Shown here: piece after piece, positions 22,731 to 34,012 of the stretch
Position numbering within the stretch: position 1 is the first letter of the stretch
Layout of the letters: each line of letters starts with the position of its first letter
Assembly (NCBI GenBank): GCA_039707655.1
Contig: CM077666.1
Coordinates: 241,706,166 to 241,770,165 of the forward strand
DNA length: 64,000 bases
Source of the DNA: Elymus sibiricus
Lineage: Eukaryota; Streptophyta; Magnoliopsida; Poales; Poaceae
Reading direction: 5' to 3'
Program-made: the position numbers and the translations under genes
Notes under the pieces: model-generated
Databases searched by the model: none
Told to the model about the DNA's origin: nothing
Seen by the model: only the letters and a program-made list of their open reading frames with translations

Positions 22731-23376
22731 GGCTTTTGCTACTCCTTATTCCTTCCTCCATCGTGATCTCACCCAAAACTTGAAAACTTCAATCACACAA
22801 AACACAACAAAACCTTCGTGAGATCCGTTAGCATAACAAAATAAATCACTACTTTAAGTACTGTTGCAAACCCATTCATATTTTATTTTTGCATTATAAC
22901 TACTGTACTCTAACTTCACCATGGCTTATACCCCCCGATACAATCCATAGATTCATCAAAACAAGCAAGTAGTGCATCAAAAACAGAATCTGTCAAAAAC
23001 AGAACAGTCTATAGCAATCTATTTAAAAGCCATACTTATGTAACTCCAAAAATTCTGAAAAATTAGGACAACGTGAGAAATTCATATACCAATACTGTGT
23101 AGAAATTTCAGATTTTTCTGACGATCCAGTACAGAAAATAAATTCTGGCACAGGACGCAAAACTTTCTGTTTTCCAAACAGCATCAATTATACTATCTTC
23201 CAAATCATCCTAAAGGCTTTACTTGGCACAAACACTAATTAAAAACACAAACACTCAATCATACAAGTAGCATAAATGTGAAAACACACAATAACAGAAA
23301 AAAATATTTTATTCATTGGGTTGCCTCCCAACAAGCGCTATTGTTTTATGCCCCTAGCTAGGTATAATGCCTAATT

Positions 23377-23515
23377 TCAAGTATTGTCATCTTTAGTTTT
23401 AGTCTTCGCAACCCCTTTCTCACTTTCTTTGCCATTATCAATAATATGCACTAGATGATCAAGCTTAATGCGAAGGATTTTCATTTCTTTCAAAACAACA
23501 AGAGAGACTTTGTGA
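23377..23515 (-). pseudogene. Element B gag-like frame, C-terminal part (split by X2)
   Basis: This continues the frame of 27554-28003 after X2 and its TCTAA duplication are removed. It is a Lys-rich end with HKVSLVVLKEMKILRIKLDH and a stop at 23377. The join is in frame, so before X2 arrived this was one frame of roughly 200 codons. Confidence 0.75.
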
Positions 23516-23520
23516 TCTAA

Positions 23521-26500
23521 TGTAACACCCTGGTTTTCGCTCCTTGTTTTTTTTTCCTTCGCGGGATTGGACTCTCGTCTTTTTTTCGATGTTATCGGAT
23601 TTTCTCTCGCTCTTGGGTATATGAAGATGGTCATTTAGCCTTGCCTTTCCTATCCAACTAGAGATTATCTCCAGTCCAACCCTATCACCCAAAATTTATT
23701 CTTAGGATTTTGCCGCCGAAACCCTACTTTCGGAGTTACCGGAAGGGAAACCCTAATTTCTTCCGTTACAAAGGAACCCTAATTTTCTTGGATCTGTTGC
23801 TTCCCAAACTTTTCCCAGTGATCATCCTATCTCTATAAACCCTGGATATGCAAAAATATTGCCAAGTCATTTGCAATATTTTTCATTTAAAATTAATTCC
23901 TTTTTCTACCAGTTAAAGGAATTAAATCCAGGAAAATATCTATTCATCCCCAAAGTTCATGAAAACTTGTGGAGATATTCTTTGTGATCATATTGAGCTC
24001 CCATAAAAATATTGGACATAATTAAGTAAGGGAAATTGCATTTTCCTATTTAAAGTTAATATTGTAATTTGGGCACTTTCCAAAGGAGCTACCATTTTGG
24101 TGGCCAGGAAAAATCCCAAATAATTTGTGGAACATCTCCTATCCATATATTGACCCTTTCCATCAAGATCCCATGTTCCATAGTTCAAATTTTGAGCGCA
24201 TCATCCAAGTCTTGTTTCTGGATCTATTTTGAGGTTGTGAAGCAACTATATTTTATATTGCTTAAAATTTCTTGAAATTAATCCAGGACCTCAGATTTCC
24301 TATATGATGTGAGCATGCAAAAATTCATATCATTTTATATAGACAATTTTTCCCAAAAATTCCATCTAGCTACTGTCCAGCAGGAAGCTGTGTGAAGAAA
24401 GTACCATTTTGGTATATCCAAATGAGCTGAAATTTTTCCAGTACCTCCATACTTCCAAATCACCACCCTACACAAGAATTCAGCTCATTTCATTCAACCA
24501 GTTGAGCACAACATCAAAATCTAGATTCTGGACCAAATTTTGCATTGCAAAGGAAGTGCATGCAAAAATGGTCCAAATGGTCTCAAATCTTGCCAGCACC
24601 TACTCTTTTCTACCACAACTCATTATGGCAAGAATTCAACCCTAGTCCTTCAGCCATTTATCCAGAAAGATCCCCTCAAGTTTCTGATCAGAAACCATTT
24701 CTGGCCAAATTTCACACCTCTCAGCCTCCCAGTGGATTCCAGCCACTTCTAGCATCTATTTGACCTCTGAGTCACGCAATAGACAAAGTTTTGGGTCAAG
24801 GAATGCGCCAGAGAGCATTTTGGCATGGTGACCACGCGGACGGCGGGCAGAAGCGCGTGCTCTGCGCACGACACCCTTCGAGAGGTCAACTCCGGCCGGC
24901 CTCTGCTTGTCCGAGCGTGTCAAACGGCTCAGCGGCGTCCACCTGCCCCTCCCTAGACCTTTCTCCACTCCTGTCTCGTCCTCCCCATGCCACGGTAGCA
25001 CCGCCATGGCCACTGTCCGCCCGTGACCGCCGTCGTTTTCCCTCTCCCGTTGGCTCCTTCCTCCCGAGCTGTCGCCTCCCTCTGCCTCTCGTCAGGTCAG
25101 CCGCTCCACAACGCCGGGATCCGTCCAGCCACGTCGCTCGCAGGCTCTAGACACCGGCCAGCTCACCGGAGCGGCCATGCTTATCTGGTGGCCTCGGCCG
25201 GCTATAAATAGCCCGTCCCCGAGCCTCTCGAGCTCACACCAGTCCTCCCCTCCCACTCAGAGCCCTCCTGGACCTCTCCATTTGTCGCCGGAGCCTCTCC
25301 TGCTCCTCCACGGTCGCCATAGTAGCCGCCCTTCCTTACCTAAATTCGCTCACCTCCGGCCACCATGACTGCTCCAGCCGCACTAGGACACCACCACCAC
25401 CAACCCGAGGCTCTCCCGAGCACTCTCCTAACCCGGGAACAGTCAGGGCCTCGACCCCGAGCTCCACCCCACCGCGGCGGAGCCTCCACCGCAGCCTCTC
25501 CCTCTGGTCACCACCGCGGCCAGGAGGACCTTCCCCGGGCGCGGAGTGAAGTGGGGAATCCATCCCTGTCGACGCCCGGAGCAGCCACGACCTCCATCGC
25601 CGGGAATCAACGCCGGCGTCGTCTCTGCCATCGGGTGCGGGAGGATGAAGATGACCCTGCAGGTGGGCCCGGCCTGGCAGCGGCTCAGCGCCCTCCCTCC
25701 GTTTTTTTAAGTGGTGACAGCGCGGTTGGGCTGGCCCAGTGGAACAGCAGTAGCAGCCGCAGCACTTTCGGCCCGTGCAGCCCAGGGCGACAGTGCCGTT
25801 TTTCTTTTTCCGCAGAAAATCGGTCAGGGACCCAGTGGTAAATACTTTATTTATAGATAAGTCCCTAGTCTTTAAACTCTTCTATCTTTTTATCCGCAAC
25901 TCCAAATGAAGTGAATCCAAAGCCCAGTTTCTCAGTTCATCGAGCCCGTTCCGATGATTCCCTTCTCGCGGTATTGTCACTTTCTAAAAATGACCATTTT
26001 GCCCCTGACCTACATTCAACTCTTCCGCGAGGTGATCGTGTTCCTCTCCGGTGAATCCAACGAGCCCCAGGCAAGCCGACCATCTGATATATGCCCTAAA
26101 GCATTGCTCTGTGTTATTCTTGCGTGTTTAATTAATGAATATGCCTGTGATAGAAATAATCAAACTCCTGCTAAGTTGAACTTGCTATTTACAGTACTTG
26201 CTAATGCTCATCATATTATGGCGCTAGTGACTCGTAGGTGACATTGTGGAGATAGGTTGTTATGCTTTCAGTGTGTATTACCGTTGTTATTGCAATGATT
26301 AAGAATGTGACTTAATAATGACAACCTCCTCCGTCGGCTGGACCGAGTCATAGTGCCACCGAACCGAGCTCATCGAGTGCAACCACACTTGCCTGGATGG
26401 GGAGGCCCTAGCTTGGTCTATTGTCGTGCCTCCTATCAGTACCACCAAAGAGGGGGGATTATGCATGCGTGCTACCCTAGCCCGGTAGGCGGCGATAATC

Positions 26501-27548
26501 CTGTGAGCCCAGTTTGGTTATTGAGCTCAGGTCCCCGTTTGGGACAGTTTTGTTTGGCCACGACGGTGGCAGGTGTGAGGAGTGACAGGACATGACCCTG
26601 GGAGGGTATGATTGTCGGTGGGACCGTAAGAGTGCCAGGCAATAGACAAGTTCTGTTGGAGCAGCACCGGTCCACCCGAATGGGAGCATGAGGCCGGGAG
26701 CTCCATAGTGTGGGTAAAGTGCTCAACCTCTGCAGAGTGTAAATCTATTCGAATAGCCGCGTCCTCGGTCATGGGACACAGTTCGTACTAGGTCACACTA
26801 TTTGGTCTGTGTCGAGTCTGGAGGAACAAACTATATAATGTCTTTGCTAAGACTGTATCAGAGAATGGTAAGGCTTGTCAGACTTGCAGTACGGATGCAT
26901 GGACATTAGATGATGTCAGGGGTATGAATGTTAGCCATGCGATGGCTATGAGCTAAAGGGTCGGATGACCACAAGACTTGGATTGGATTTGGATCGGATT
27001 TGGTTTGGATCATGACATATTCGGCGTACGGATTATTTACTTGATATGTTTTACTTTAGTAGTTATCATGTTGGATAACCCTGTTATAACATGATAATTT
27101 AATATTGCTAGATAAGTATGCTATGCCATGATAATCAATGTTGCTCTAATAACAAGTGCATGCTCGAATGCCATGGATTGCATTGCTTTGTGTATATGTT
27201 GGTTTGGTTTGCTTGCGAGTTCATTCAAAAGTACTCAGCGGCCTTTAATGTGGCCAGGTTCACCTAAGGATTCGACGTCCATTAGCGAGGAGAAGGAGTG
27301 TTCGCGGGCTTGAAGAGTAACGCAGTCAGATCCCTGTTTATTGGAGCCGCACCAAGACCATGCTGCCTTAGATAGAGCTTTTTTCTGCTGCCTTCACCCT
27401 TGTAAGATATCATGTAAGACTTATATATCCATTAATAGAAATGTCTGTGTTCATGATACTTGTTGTAAAAGCGCATGCCAAAGTGATTTCCTGGGCTGGC
27501 GTGTGCGGTGACCGTCTGGCTACAGTGGTATTCAGGCGGGGCGCCACA
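23521..27548 (+). mobile_element. X2, probable ~4.0-kb solo LTR in element B gag
   Basis: Starts TGTAACACCCTGG, ends GGGGCGCCACA, and is flanked by TCTAA (23516-23520, 27549-27553), which interrupts a gag codon series. It is the inverted relative of X1. A plant-gene-like TATA box (25202-25211) is followed by a GC-rich segment to about 25850. I see no gag, pol, primer site or polypurine tract. A promoter in the middle and TG/CA ends with a 5-bp duplication fit a solo LTR; a long-LTR family such as Sukkula would suit the size, but I cannot confirm the name. 23700-24780 and 25860-27500 hold no recognisable genes. Confidence 0.72.
25202..25211 (+). promoter_or_regulatory. TATA box in X2
   Basis: CTATAAATAG, in the context CGGCTATAAATAGCCCG, is a textbook plant core promoter, 1.68 kb into X2. 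A CT-rich start region follows. X1 has its counterpart at 7201-7207. Confidence 0.7.
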
Positions 27549-27553
27549 TCTAA

Positions 27554-28003
27554 GGCATCAACCCTCCTATCTTGTGACACCACATTGCCATTTATTTTTG
27601 AGGCAAGATTGAGTATTTCTCGAAAGTTAGAATCCACACTAGCCTTAATTTCTTTTATTTGCTCAGTTTGACGAAAGCATTCTAGAGTGATAGGTTCGAT
27701 AGTTTCAACTTTTGGCTGTCCAAATATACTTTTCATCTTTTCATAGGTTGCAAAGGCATCACCCCCAAGAAAATGGTTTTCAAATATAGAATCCAAGACA
27801 CGCCTATGAGCAAGGGGTAGACCAACATAAAAACCTTTAAGGAATAATTTAAGGTGAAACTGATGCCTAGCATTTACTTGTATTTTTAATAATCTATCCC
27901 ATGCTTCTTTTAAAGATTCGTCAGCAAAATATTTAAAGTTTAAAATTCCTGGATCGTCTCCTAAGTACGGAGGGAAAGGCATAACGAGAATAGAACTAGC
28001 CAT
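27554..28003 (-). pseudogene. Element B gag-like frame, N-terminal part (split by X2)
   Basis: ATG at 28003-28001 gives MASSILVMPFPPYLGDD, then SLKEAWDRLLKIQ...FLKGFYVGLPLAHRRVLDSIFENHFLGGDA. The pattern (aromatic-GL, then LD, then GG-F) is what I expect of an Athila-type Gag core. It breaks at 27554, where X2 sits, and resumes at 23515. No zinc knuckle or protease follows, so this is a reduced Gag. It is the only protein this element could have made. Confidence 0.75.
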
Positions 28004-28178
28004 AACGATAAGGCAAGCAAGCAAGCAAACAAGAAAAAGGCAAACGGAAAATATTTTTGTATTTTTGTAAAAATGTTTTAGAACTGGGGGAGATGAAAAC
28101 GAGAGGCAAATGGCAAATAAAGTAAATGCAAGGAGATGAGAATTTATGCAAAGGTACTTGATAGATGTTGATGATGTC

Positions 28179-28196
28179 TCCCCGGCAACGGCGCCA
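28179..28196 (-). other. Element B primer-binding site (tRNA-Asp)
   Basis: The reverse strand reads TGGCGCCGTTGCCGGGGA, which matches the complement of the plant tRNA-Asp 3' end. It is 11 bases inside the 5' LTR end. Confidence 0.9.
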
Positions 28197-28207
28197 GAAA
28201 TTCTTCC

Positions 28208-29762
28208 TGCTACTTGTAGCTTGCGTTGGTATTTCCCCGAAGAGGAAGGGATGATGCAGCACAGTAGAGATAAGTATTTCCCTCAGTTATGAAACCAAGG
28301 TTATCAAACCAGTAGGAGAATCACGCAACACCTCGTTAGCAGCACCTGCACACAAACAACAAATCCTTGCACCCAACGCAAACGAGAGGTTGTCAATCTC
28401 TCGGCGGTCAATTGCAAAATTAAATTGTATGTGATAGATAGATAGATTGAAACAAAAATACAAAATAAAATAAAAGAAAATGGCAGCAATATTTTTAGGG
28501 TTTTAGTAATATGATTTAGATAGACCCAGGGGCCATAGTTTTCACTAGAGGCTTCTCTCGAGAAAATATCATACGGTGGGTAGACAAATTACTGTTGGGC
28601 AATTGATAGAAAAGCAAATAATCATAACGATATCGAAGGCAATGATCATGTATATAGGCATCATGTCCGAGACAAGTAGACCGACTCCTGCCTGCATCTA
28701 CTACTATTACTCCACACATCGACCGCTATCCAGCATGCATCTAGTGTATTAAGTCCATAAAGAATGGAGTAACGCCTTAAGAACGATGACATGATGTAGA
28801 CAAGATAAACTCACGTATGAATAAACCCCATCTTTTTACCCTTAATAGAAACGATATATACGTGTCATGTCCCTTTCTGTCACTGGGATTGAGCACCGCA
28901 AGATCGAACCCATTACAAAGCACCTCTTCCCATGGCAAGATAAATCAATCTAGTTGGCCAAACCAAATCAATAGATCGGAGAAGAAATACAAAGCTATAA
29001 TAATCATGCATAAAAGAGATCAGAGAAGACTCAAATAATATTCATGGATAATCTGATCATAAATTCACAATTCATCGGATCCCAACAAACACACCGCAAA
29101 AAGTGATTACATCGGATAGAACTCCAAGAACATCGAGGAGAACATTGTATTGAAGATCAAAAAGAGAGAAGAAGTCATCTAGCTACTTCCTATGGACCCG
29201 AAGGTCTGTGGTAAACTACTCACGCATCATCGGAAGGGCAGCAAGGTTGATGTAGAACCCCTCCGTGATCGATTCCCCCTCCGGCAGATTACCGGAGAAG
29301 GACCATAGATGGGATCTCTCTGGAACAGAAACTTGCGGCGGCAGAAAAAGTATTTCGTGGACTCTCCGGAGGGTTTTTTATTTTTCCTGAATTTATAGTG
29401 GTGGAATTAGGTCAAACGGAGCAAAGGGGGGCCCACGAGGCACCAGGGCGCGCCCCCCCAGGCGCGCCCTGGTGGCTCGTGGCCACCTCCTGGGTCTTCT
29501 GGCTCTCTCCCGAACCTTCTAGTGTTTATCTTGTCCAATAAAAAATCTCCAAAAAGTTTCGTGGCATTTGGACTTCGTTTGGTATTGATTTTCTGTAAAA
29601 CAAAAACAGGGCAGAAAACAGCAACTTGCACTGGGCACTAAGTTAATAAGTTAGTCTCCAAAACTGATATATAATTGCTGTAAATGATTATAAAAACATC
29701 CAAGATTGATAATATAACAGCATGGAACAATCAAAGATTATAGATACATTGGAGACGTATCA
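28208..29762 (-). repeat. 5' LTR of element B (1555 bp)
   Basis: Undisturbed LTR from TGCTACTTG (28208) to TATCA (29762). It aligns with 9669-10563 plus 20147-20808 of the 3' LTR. GGCCC follows at 29763-29767. Confidence 0.92.
29392..29399 (-). promoter_or_regulatory. TATA-like box in element B 5' LTR
   Basis: The reverse strand reads ACTATAAATTC about 365 bp from the LTR start. It is conserved in the 3' LTR at 20435. Confidence 0.55.
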
Positions 29763-29767
29763 GGCCC

Positions 29768-30519
29768 AGGCTCCCGCGTCCAACTGCCACTTCAAGCTGT
29801 TCTCTCGCGAGGTGAACGCTGCCCTCCCGAGGCCAGAGGCCGCTCGGCCCCTCAAGTGGTCCCAGTAAGCAATCACCTTCGACTCCAATGATCACCCCAA
29901 GTCTTCAAGCGCAGCGGGCACGGTCCCCATGTTGTGCGCCCCCACCATCAGCAATGTCGCTATCACCAAGACGCTCATTGACGGAGGTGCCGGCCTCAAC
30001 GTGATCTCCATTGAGACCTTCGAGCAGCTCCAAGTGCCCTACGACCAGCTGATGCCGACCAGGCCCTTCTCCGGAGTGACTGATGGCTCCACCATCCCTC
30101 TGGGACAAGTGCGCCTTCCGGTCACCTTTGGCACCCGCAAGAACTACCACACTAAGCTCATTGATTTCGACATGGCGCACATCGGCCTGCCGTACAACGC
30201 CATCCTGGGCTATCTGGCTCTCGCCAAGTTCATGGCGGAGACCCACCACGCCTACAACGTCCTCAAGATGCCGGGCTGCAGCGGCATCATCACCGTCTAC
30301 TGTGACGAGAAGGATGCGGTCCGCTCCCTCGAGAGCACCTACAAGGCCGCCGCCACCACCTATCCTGTCGATGAAGACGTCACCGAGCCTCATGAGGCCG
30401 CTCCCACGAAAAAGAAGCAGCTGTTCTCTCAGGACGGCGCAGAGACAAAGAAGGTGTCGGTGGACGGTAGCGGCTCACGCCCTGCCTTCACCATCGGCAC
30501 CGGCCTCTCTCTTGCATAG
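29768..30519 (+). pseudogene. F2a gag tail and protease
   Basis: This resumes F2a gag after element B. After PLKWSQ there is a TAA near 29868, then the aspartic protease segment: MLCAPTISNVAITKTLIDGG with DGGAGLNVIS as the catalytic loop and HIGLPYNAILGYLALAKF as the flap-distal strand. The frame ends at TAG 30517-30519, after TIGTGLSLA, and RT follows in the same frame. F2b and F2c end at the same codon. DGGAG in place of D-T/S-G is usual for this group. Confidence 0.85.
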
Positions 30520-33500
30520 GAAGACGCGCTCGTCACCTTTTAGGCAAATTCAGATGTGTTTGCCTGGACGGCATCTAATTTATCTGGTGTGCTGAGAGAG
30601 GTGATCGAGCACCACTTAGCAGTGAGCCCCAACGCATGCCCCGTGAAACAGAAGGCTCGGCACCAAGCGCCAGAAAAGCAAGATTTCATCGTCACGGAAG
30701 TTCAGAAGCTCCAAGAGGCTGGAGTCATCCATGAGGTACGCCATCCCGAATGGCTCGCCAACCCAGTCGTGGTGCCCAGGAAGTGCGGCAAGGAGCGAAT
30801 GTGCATCGACTTCATGAGCCTCAACAAGTTCTGCCCTCAAGATCCCTTCCCACTGCCCCGCATCGACCAGATCGTGGACTCCACCGCCGGGTGTGAGTTG
30901 CTATGCTTCCTAGATGCCTTCTCAGGCTACCACCAGATCAAGATGGCAACTGAAGATGTGGAGAAAACGGCCTTCATCACCCCCTGCGGAATATTCTGCT
31001 ACATCTGCATGCCCTTCGGCCTCAGGAGCACCGGAGCCACCTTCCAGAGGCTGATGCGCATCGCCTTGGGGCCCCAGATGGGGAGAAACACTGAGGCCTA
31101 TGTCGACGACATCGTTATCAAGACTCGTGAGGCCTGGTCCCTCCTCACGGACCTCAAGGAGACGTTCGACAATCTGTGCAAGGTCAACCTCAAGCTCAAC
31201 CCAGACAAGTGCATCTTCGGAGTTCCCTCCGGCAAGCTGCTTGGCTTCCTGGTCTCCCACCGCGGCATCGAGGCCAATCCAGAGAAGATCAAGGCCATCG
31301 AGAAGATGCGTCCCCCCTAGAGCCTCAAGGAGATGCAGCGCCTGGAGGGATGCATGGCTTCGCTTGGGCGATTCATCTCAAAGTTCCGCGAGCGAGCCCT
31401 GCCATACTTCAAGCTCATGAAGAGATCCGGTCCCTTCAAGTGGACTCCCGAGGCCGACGCTGCCTTCGAAGACCTCAAGAGGTACCTCACGAGCCCGCCC
31501 ATCATGGTCGCGCCGCGCTCTCGTGAGCCCTTGCTCCTTTACTTGGTGGCCACTCCCCAGACAGCCAGCGCGGCCCTGGTGGCGGTTCGAGAAGAGCGCG
31601 TCTGCGCACAGAAGAAGCTTGCCGCGTCGGTGCCTCCTGAGGTCGCGCCGTCGCCTGCTGAGATCCCTCCTCAGGAGGCACGTGGCCCATCGCCACCCGA
31701 GGCCACGCCTCCACCTGCTGAGGGCCCTCCTCAGGAGGCCTCCAATGAGCCACCCCGCGAGCCGCCTCCCAAGCCTCCTGAGCCTCATGAGCCTCTTGGG
31801 CCCCTGAAGACAAAGCTGCCACAACAACTACTCACCTCGTTGAGCACCCCATGTACTTCGTCAGCACGGTGCTGCGGGATGCGCGCGATCGCTATCCCAT
31901 GCAGCATAAGCTCCTCCTCACGCTCCTCGTCGCCTCCAGGAAGCTGCGCCACTACTTCCAGGGCCATCCCATCAAGGTGATCTCATCTTACCGCCTGGAG
32001 CAAGTCCTGCGCAGCCCCAACGCCGTTGGCTATGTCGCCGAGTGGAACATCGAGCCGCAGGCCTTCGAGCTGGAATTCTACACAACGAGGGTGATCAAGG
32101 GTGCAGCCCTGGCTGACTTCGTAGCGGAATGGATGGATCCGCCCTAGGAGGAGCCTCCCGAGGATGAATCCCTCTTGCCTAGGGATGAGGCGCCTGGTGG
32201 TTGGACCATGCACTTCGATGGCCCCTTCTCCTGGCAGGGCGCGGGGGCTGGCGTCATGCTCACTTCACCGACAGGAGACAAGCTCCGCTACACCGTCCAA
32301 CTCTGCTTCAAGCGCGACGACAATGTCTCCAGCAACATTGCAGAATACGAAGACCTCATCGCCAGACTCAAGGCTGCCTCTGCTCTGGGCATCAAACGCA
32401 TCACCATCAAGGGCGATTCGCAGCTCCTCGTCAACTTCTCCAACAAAAGGTACGGCCCAAGGACGAGCACATGGCCGCCTATCTGGAAGAGGTACGTAAG
32501 CTCGAGAAGCGTTTCCTTGGCCTGGAGCTTCAGCATGTCCCCCGCGGCAGCAACAAGGAGGCCGACGACATCGCCAAGCGAGCATCTCTCCGCGAGCCTC
32601 AGAACCCCGGCATCTTCAAGGAAAGGCTCCTCAAGCCATCAGCTACACCACCTGCCGTGGGCGCCACGCTGCTTCATGAAGAACTCCCACCCGCACCACC
32701 CACGGGCGCACCAGACTGCGGCCCAGCCTCAGGCACCTGCCTGCTGCTGGCACTAGAGCCTCAAGCGGACAGCTGGGCCACTGAGTTCAAGGCTTACTTG
32801 CTTCACGGCATCCTCCTGGAGAAGGACTCAGAAGCAGAGCATGTGGCTCGTCAGGCCACCGCCTACTGTCTGAGGGATGGCGAGTTGTACCGCAGGCGCC
32901 CCAATGGCGTCTCGCTCCGGTACATCTCTGAAGAACAAGGTCGCGAGCTGCTCACCGACATCCATGGAGGAGACTGCGGCCACCACTCCTCATCATGCAC
33001 CCTCGTCAGCAAGGTGTTCCGCAGCGGCTTCTACTGGCTCACCGCACTTCACGACACCACCGAGTTGGTCCAATCCTGTGAAGCTTGTCAATTTCACGCC
33101 AAGCAAATCCACTAGCCGGTACAAGGCCTCCAGACGATTCCTCTCATGTGGCCCTTCGCGGTCTAGGGGCTGGATATCTTGGGACCCTTCCCTCACGCAG
33201 CTGGCGGCTACCGCTACCTCTACGTCACCATCGACAAGCTCGCCAAGTGGGAAGAGGTCGAGCCCGTGCGAACCATCCCGGCAGGCTCTGCCGTCAAGTT
33301 CATCAAGGACCTAGTGAGCCGCTTCGACGCCCCCAACCGCATCATCACTGACAATGGCTCCCAGTTCACAAGCGGCCTCTTCAAGTCATACTGCGCCAGC
33401 CTCAGCACACAGATCTGCTACGCCTCTGTGCCGCACCCGCGAAGCAACGGCCAGGCCGAGCATGCCAACGCTGAGGTCCTCAAGGGCCTCAAAACGACAA

Positions 33501-34012
33501 GCTTCAGGAAAAAGCTCGAAGCCTGCGGCAAGGGCTGGCTTGACGAGCTACAGTCTGTGCTATGGTTGATCCACACAACGGCAACCAAGCCTACCGGCGA
33601 GACTCCCTTCTTCCTCATCTACGGAGCTGAAGCAGTCCTTCTTTCTAAGCTCAAGCACGGCTCTCCGTGAGTCCTCACCTTTGATGAGGCTCGTCAGGAC
33701 GACTCACAAGAGGCCGACCCGCTGCTCCTCGAGGAAGCCCGTCGCCAGGCCGCCCTGCGCGCCGCAAGACGCCAGTAGGTTTTGTGTCGCTATCATAACC
33801 ACAACATACGCCCACGCACCCACGAAGTTGGCGATGTCGTCCTGAGAAGGATCCTCTCCAGAGAGGGACTCCACAAGCTCTCACCCATGTGGGAAGGCCC
33901 TTTCCGGGTTGCTCATGTCTCCAGACCCGGTGCCGCCCGGCTAGAGACGGAGGACGGAGTTTATGTGCCCAACACATGGAACATCCAACACCTCCGCAAG
34001 TTCTACCCGTGA
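30520..34012 (+). pseudogene. F2a pol (RT, double RNase H, integrase), broken
   Basis: RT runs from VFAWTASNLSGV through LPRIDQIVDSTAG, MPFGLRST and AYVDDIVIKT (31097-31126), up to TAG 31318-31320, which F2b shares. The degenerate RNase H (LLLYLVATPQTASAALVA...YPMQHKLL) is split by a Pro-rich insert at 31620-31830. The second RNase H has WTMHFDGPFS, NIAEYEDLIA and KGDSQLLV. Integrase has GGDCGHHSSS...CEACQFHAK, GLDILGPF, TDNGSQF and SNGQAEHANAE, and ends WNIQHLRKFYP. Frame shifts lie near 31800 and 32450. There are stops at 32145, 33113 and 33661, among others. It is non-functional. Confidence 0.9.

Larger units (their letters stand above)
20824..23376 (-). other. Element B non-coding interior
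   Basis: About 2.5 kb, AT-rich, with stops in all frames. No pol domain can be recognised on either strand. It holds the hairpin tandem array (22138-22452) and two polypurine-like copies (22645-22730). Otherwise I see nothing definable. Confidence 0.7.
9669..29762 (-). mobile_element. Element B: non-autonomous gag-only LTR retrotransposon (Athila/Sabrina-like?), carrying Angela and X2
   Basis: The element is bounded by GGCCC at 9664-9668 and 29763-29767, present once in the uninterrupted sister gag at 43216. On the reverse strand: 5' LTR 29762-28208 (starts TGATACGTCTCC), tRNA-Asp primer site 28196-28179, a short gag-like frame, about 2.5 kb of non-coding sequence, polypurine tract 20823-20809, and 3' LTR 20808-9669 split by Angela. 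Without insertions it is about 6.5 kb with an internal region of about 3.4 kb and no pol, so it must borrow enzymes. The tRNA-Asp site and gag style suggest the Athila clade. The name Sabrina is only a guess from memory of LTR length and lack of pol. Confidence 0.88.

Noticed and set aside
25365..25841. 158-codon frame in X2 that looks like a host first exon
   Set aside because: Low-complexity Pro/Ser/Arg composition typical of GC-rich leaders, no domain, and it lies within a transposable element unit. I noted the promoter but not a gene.
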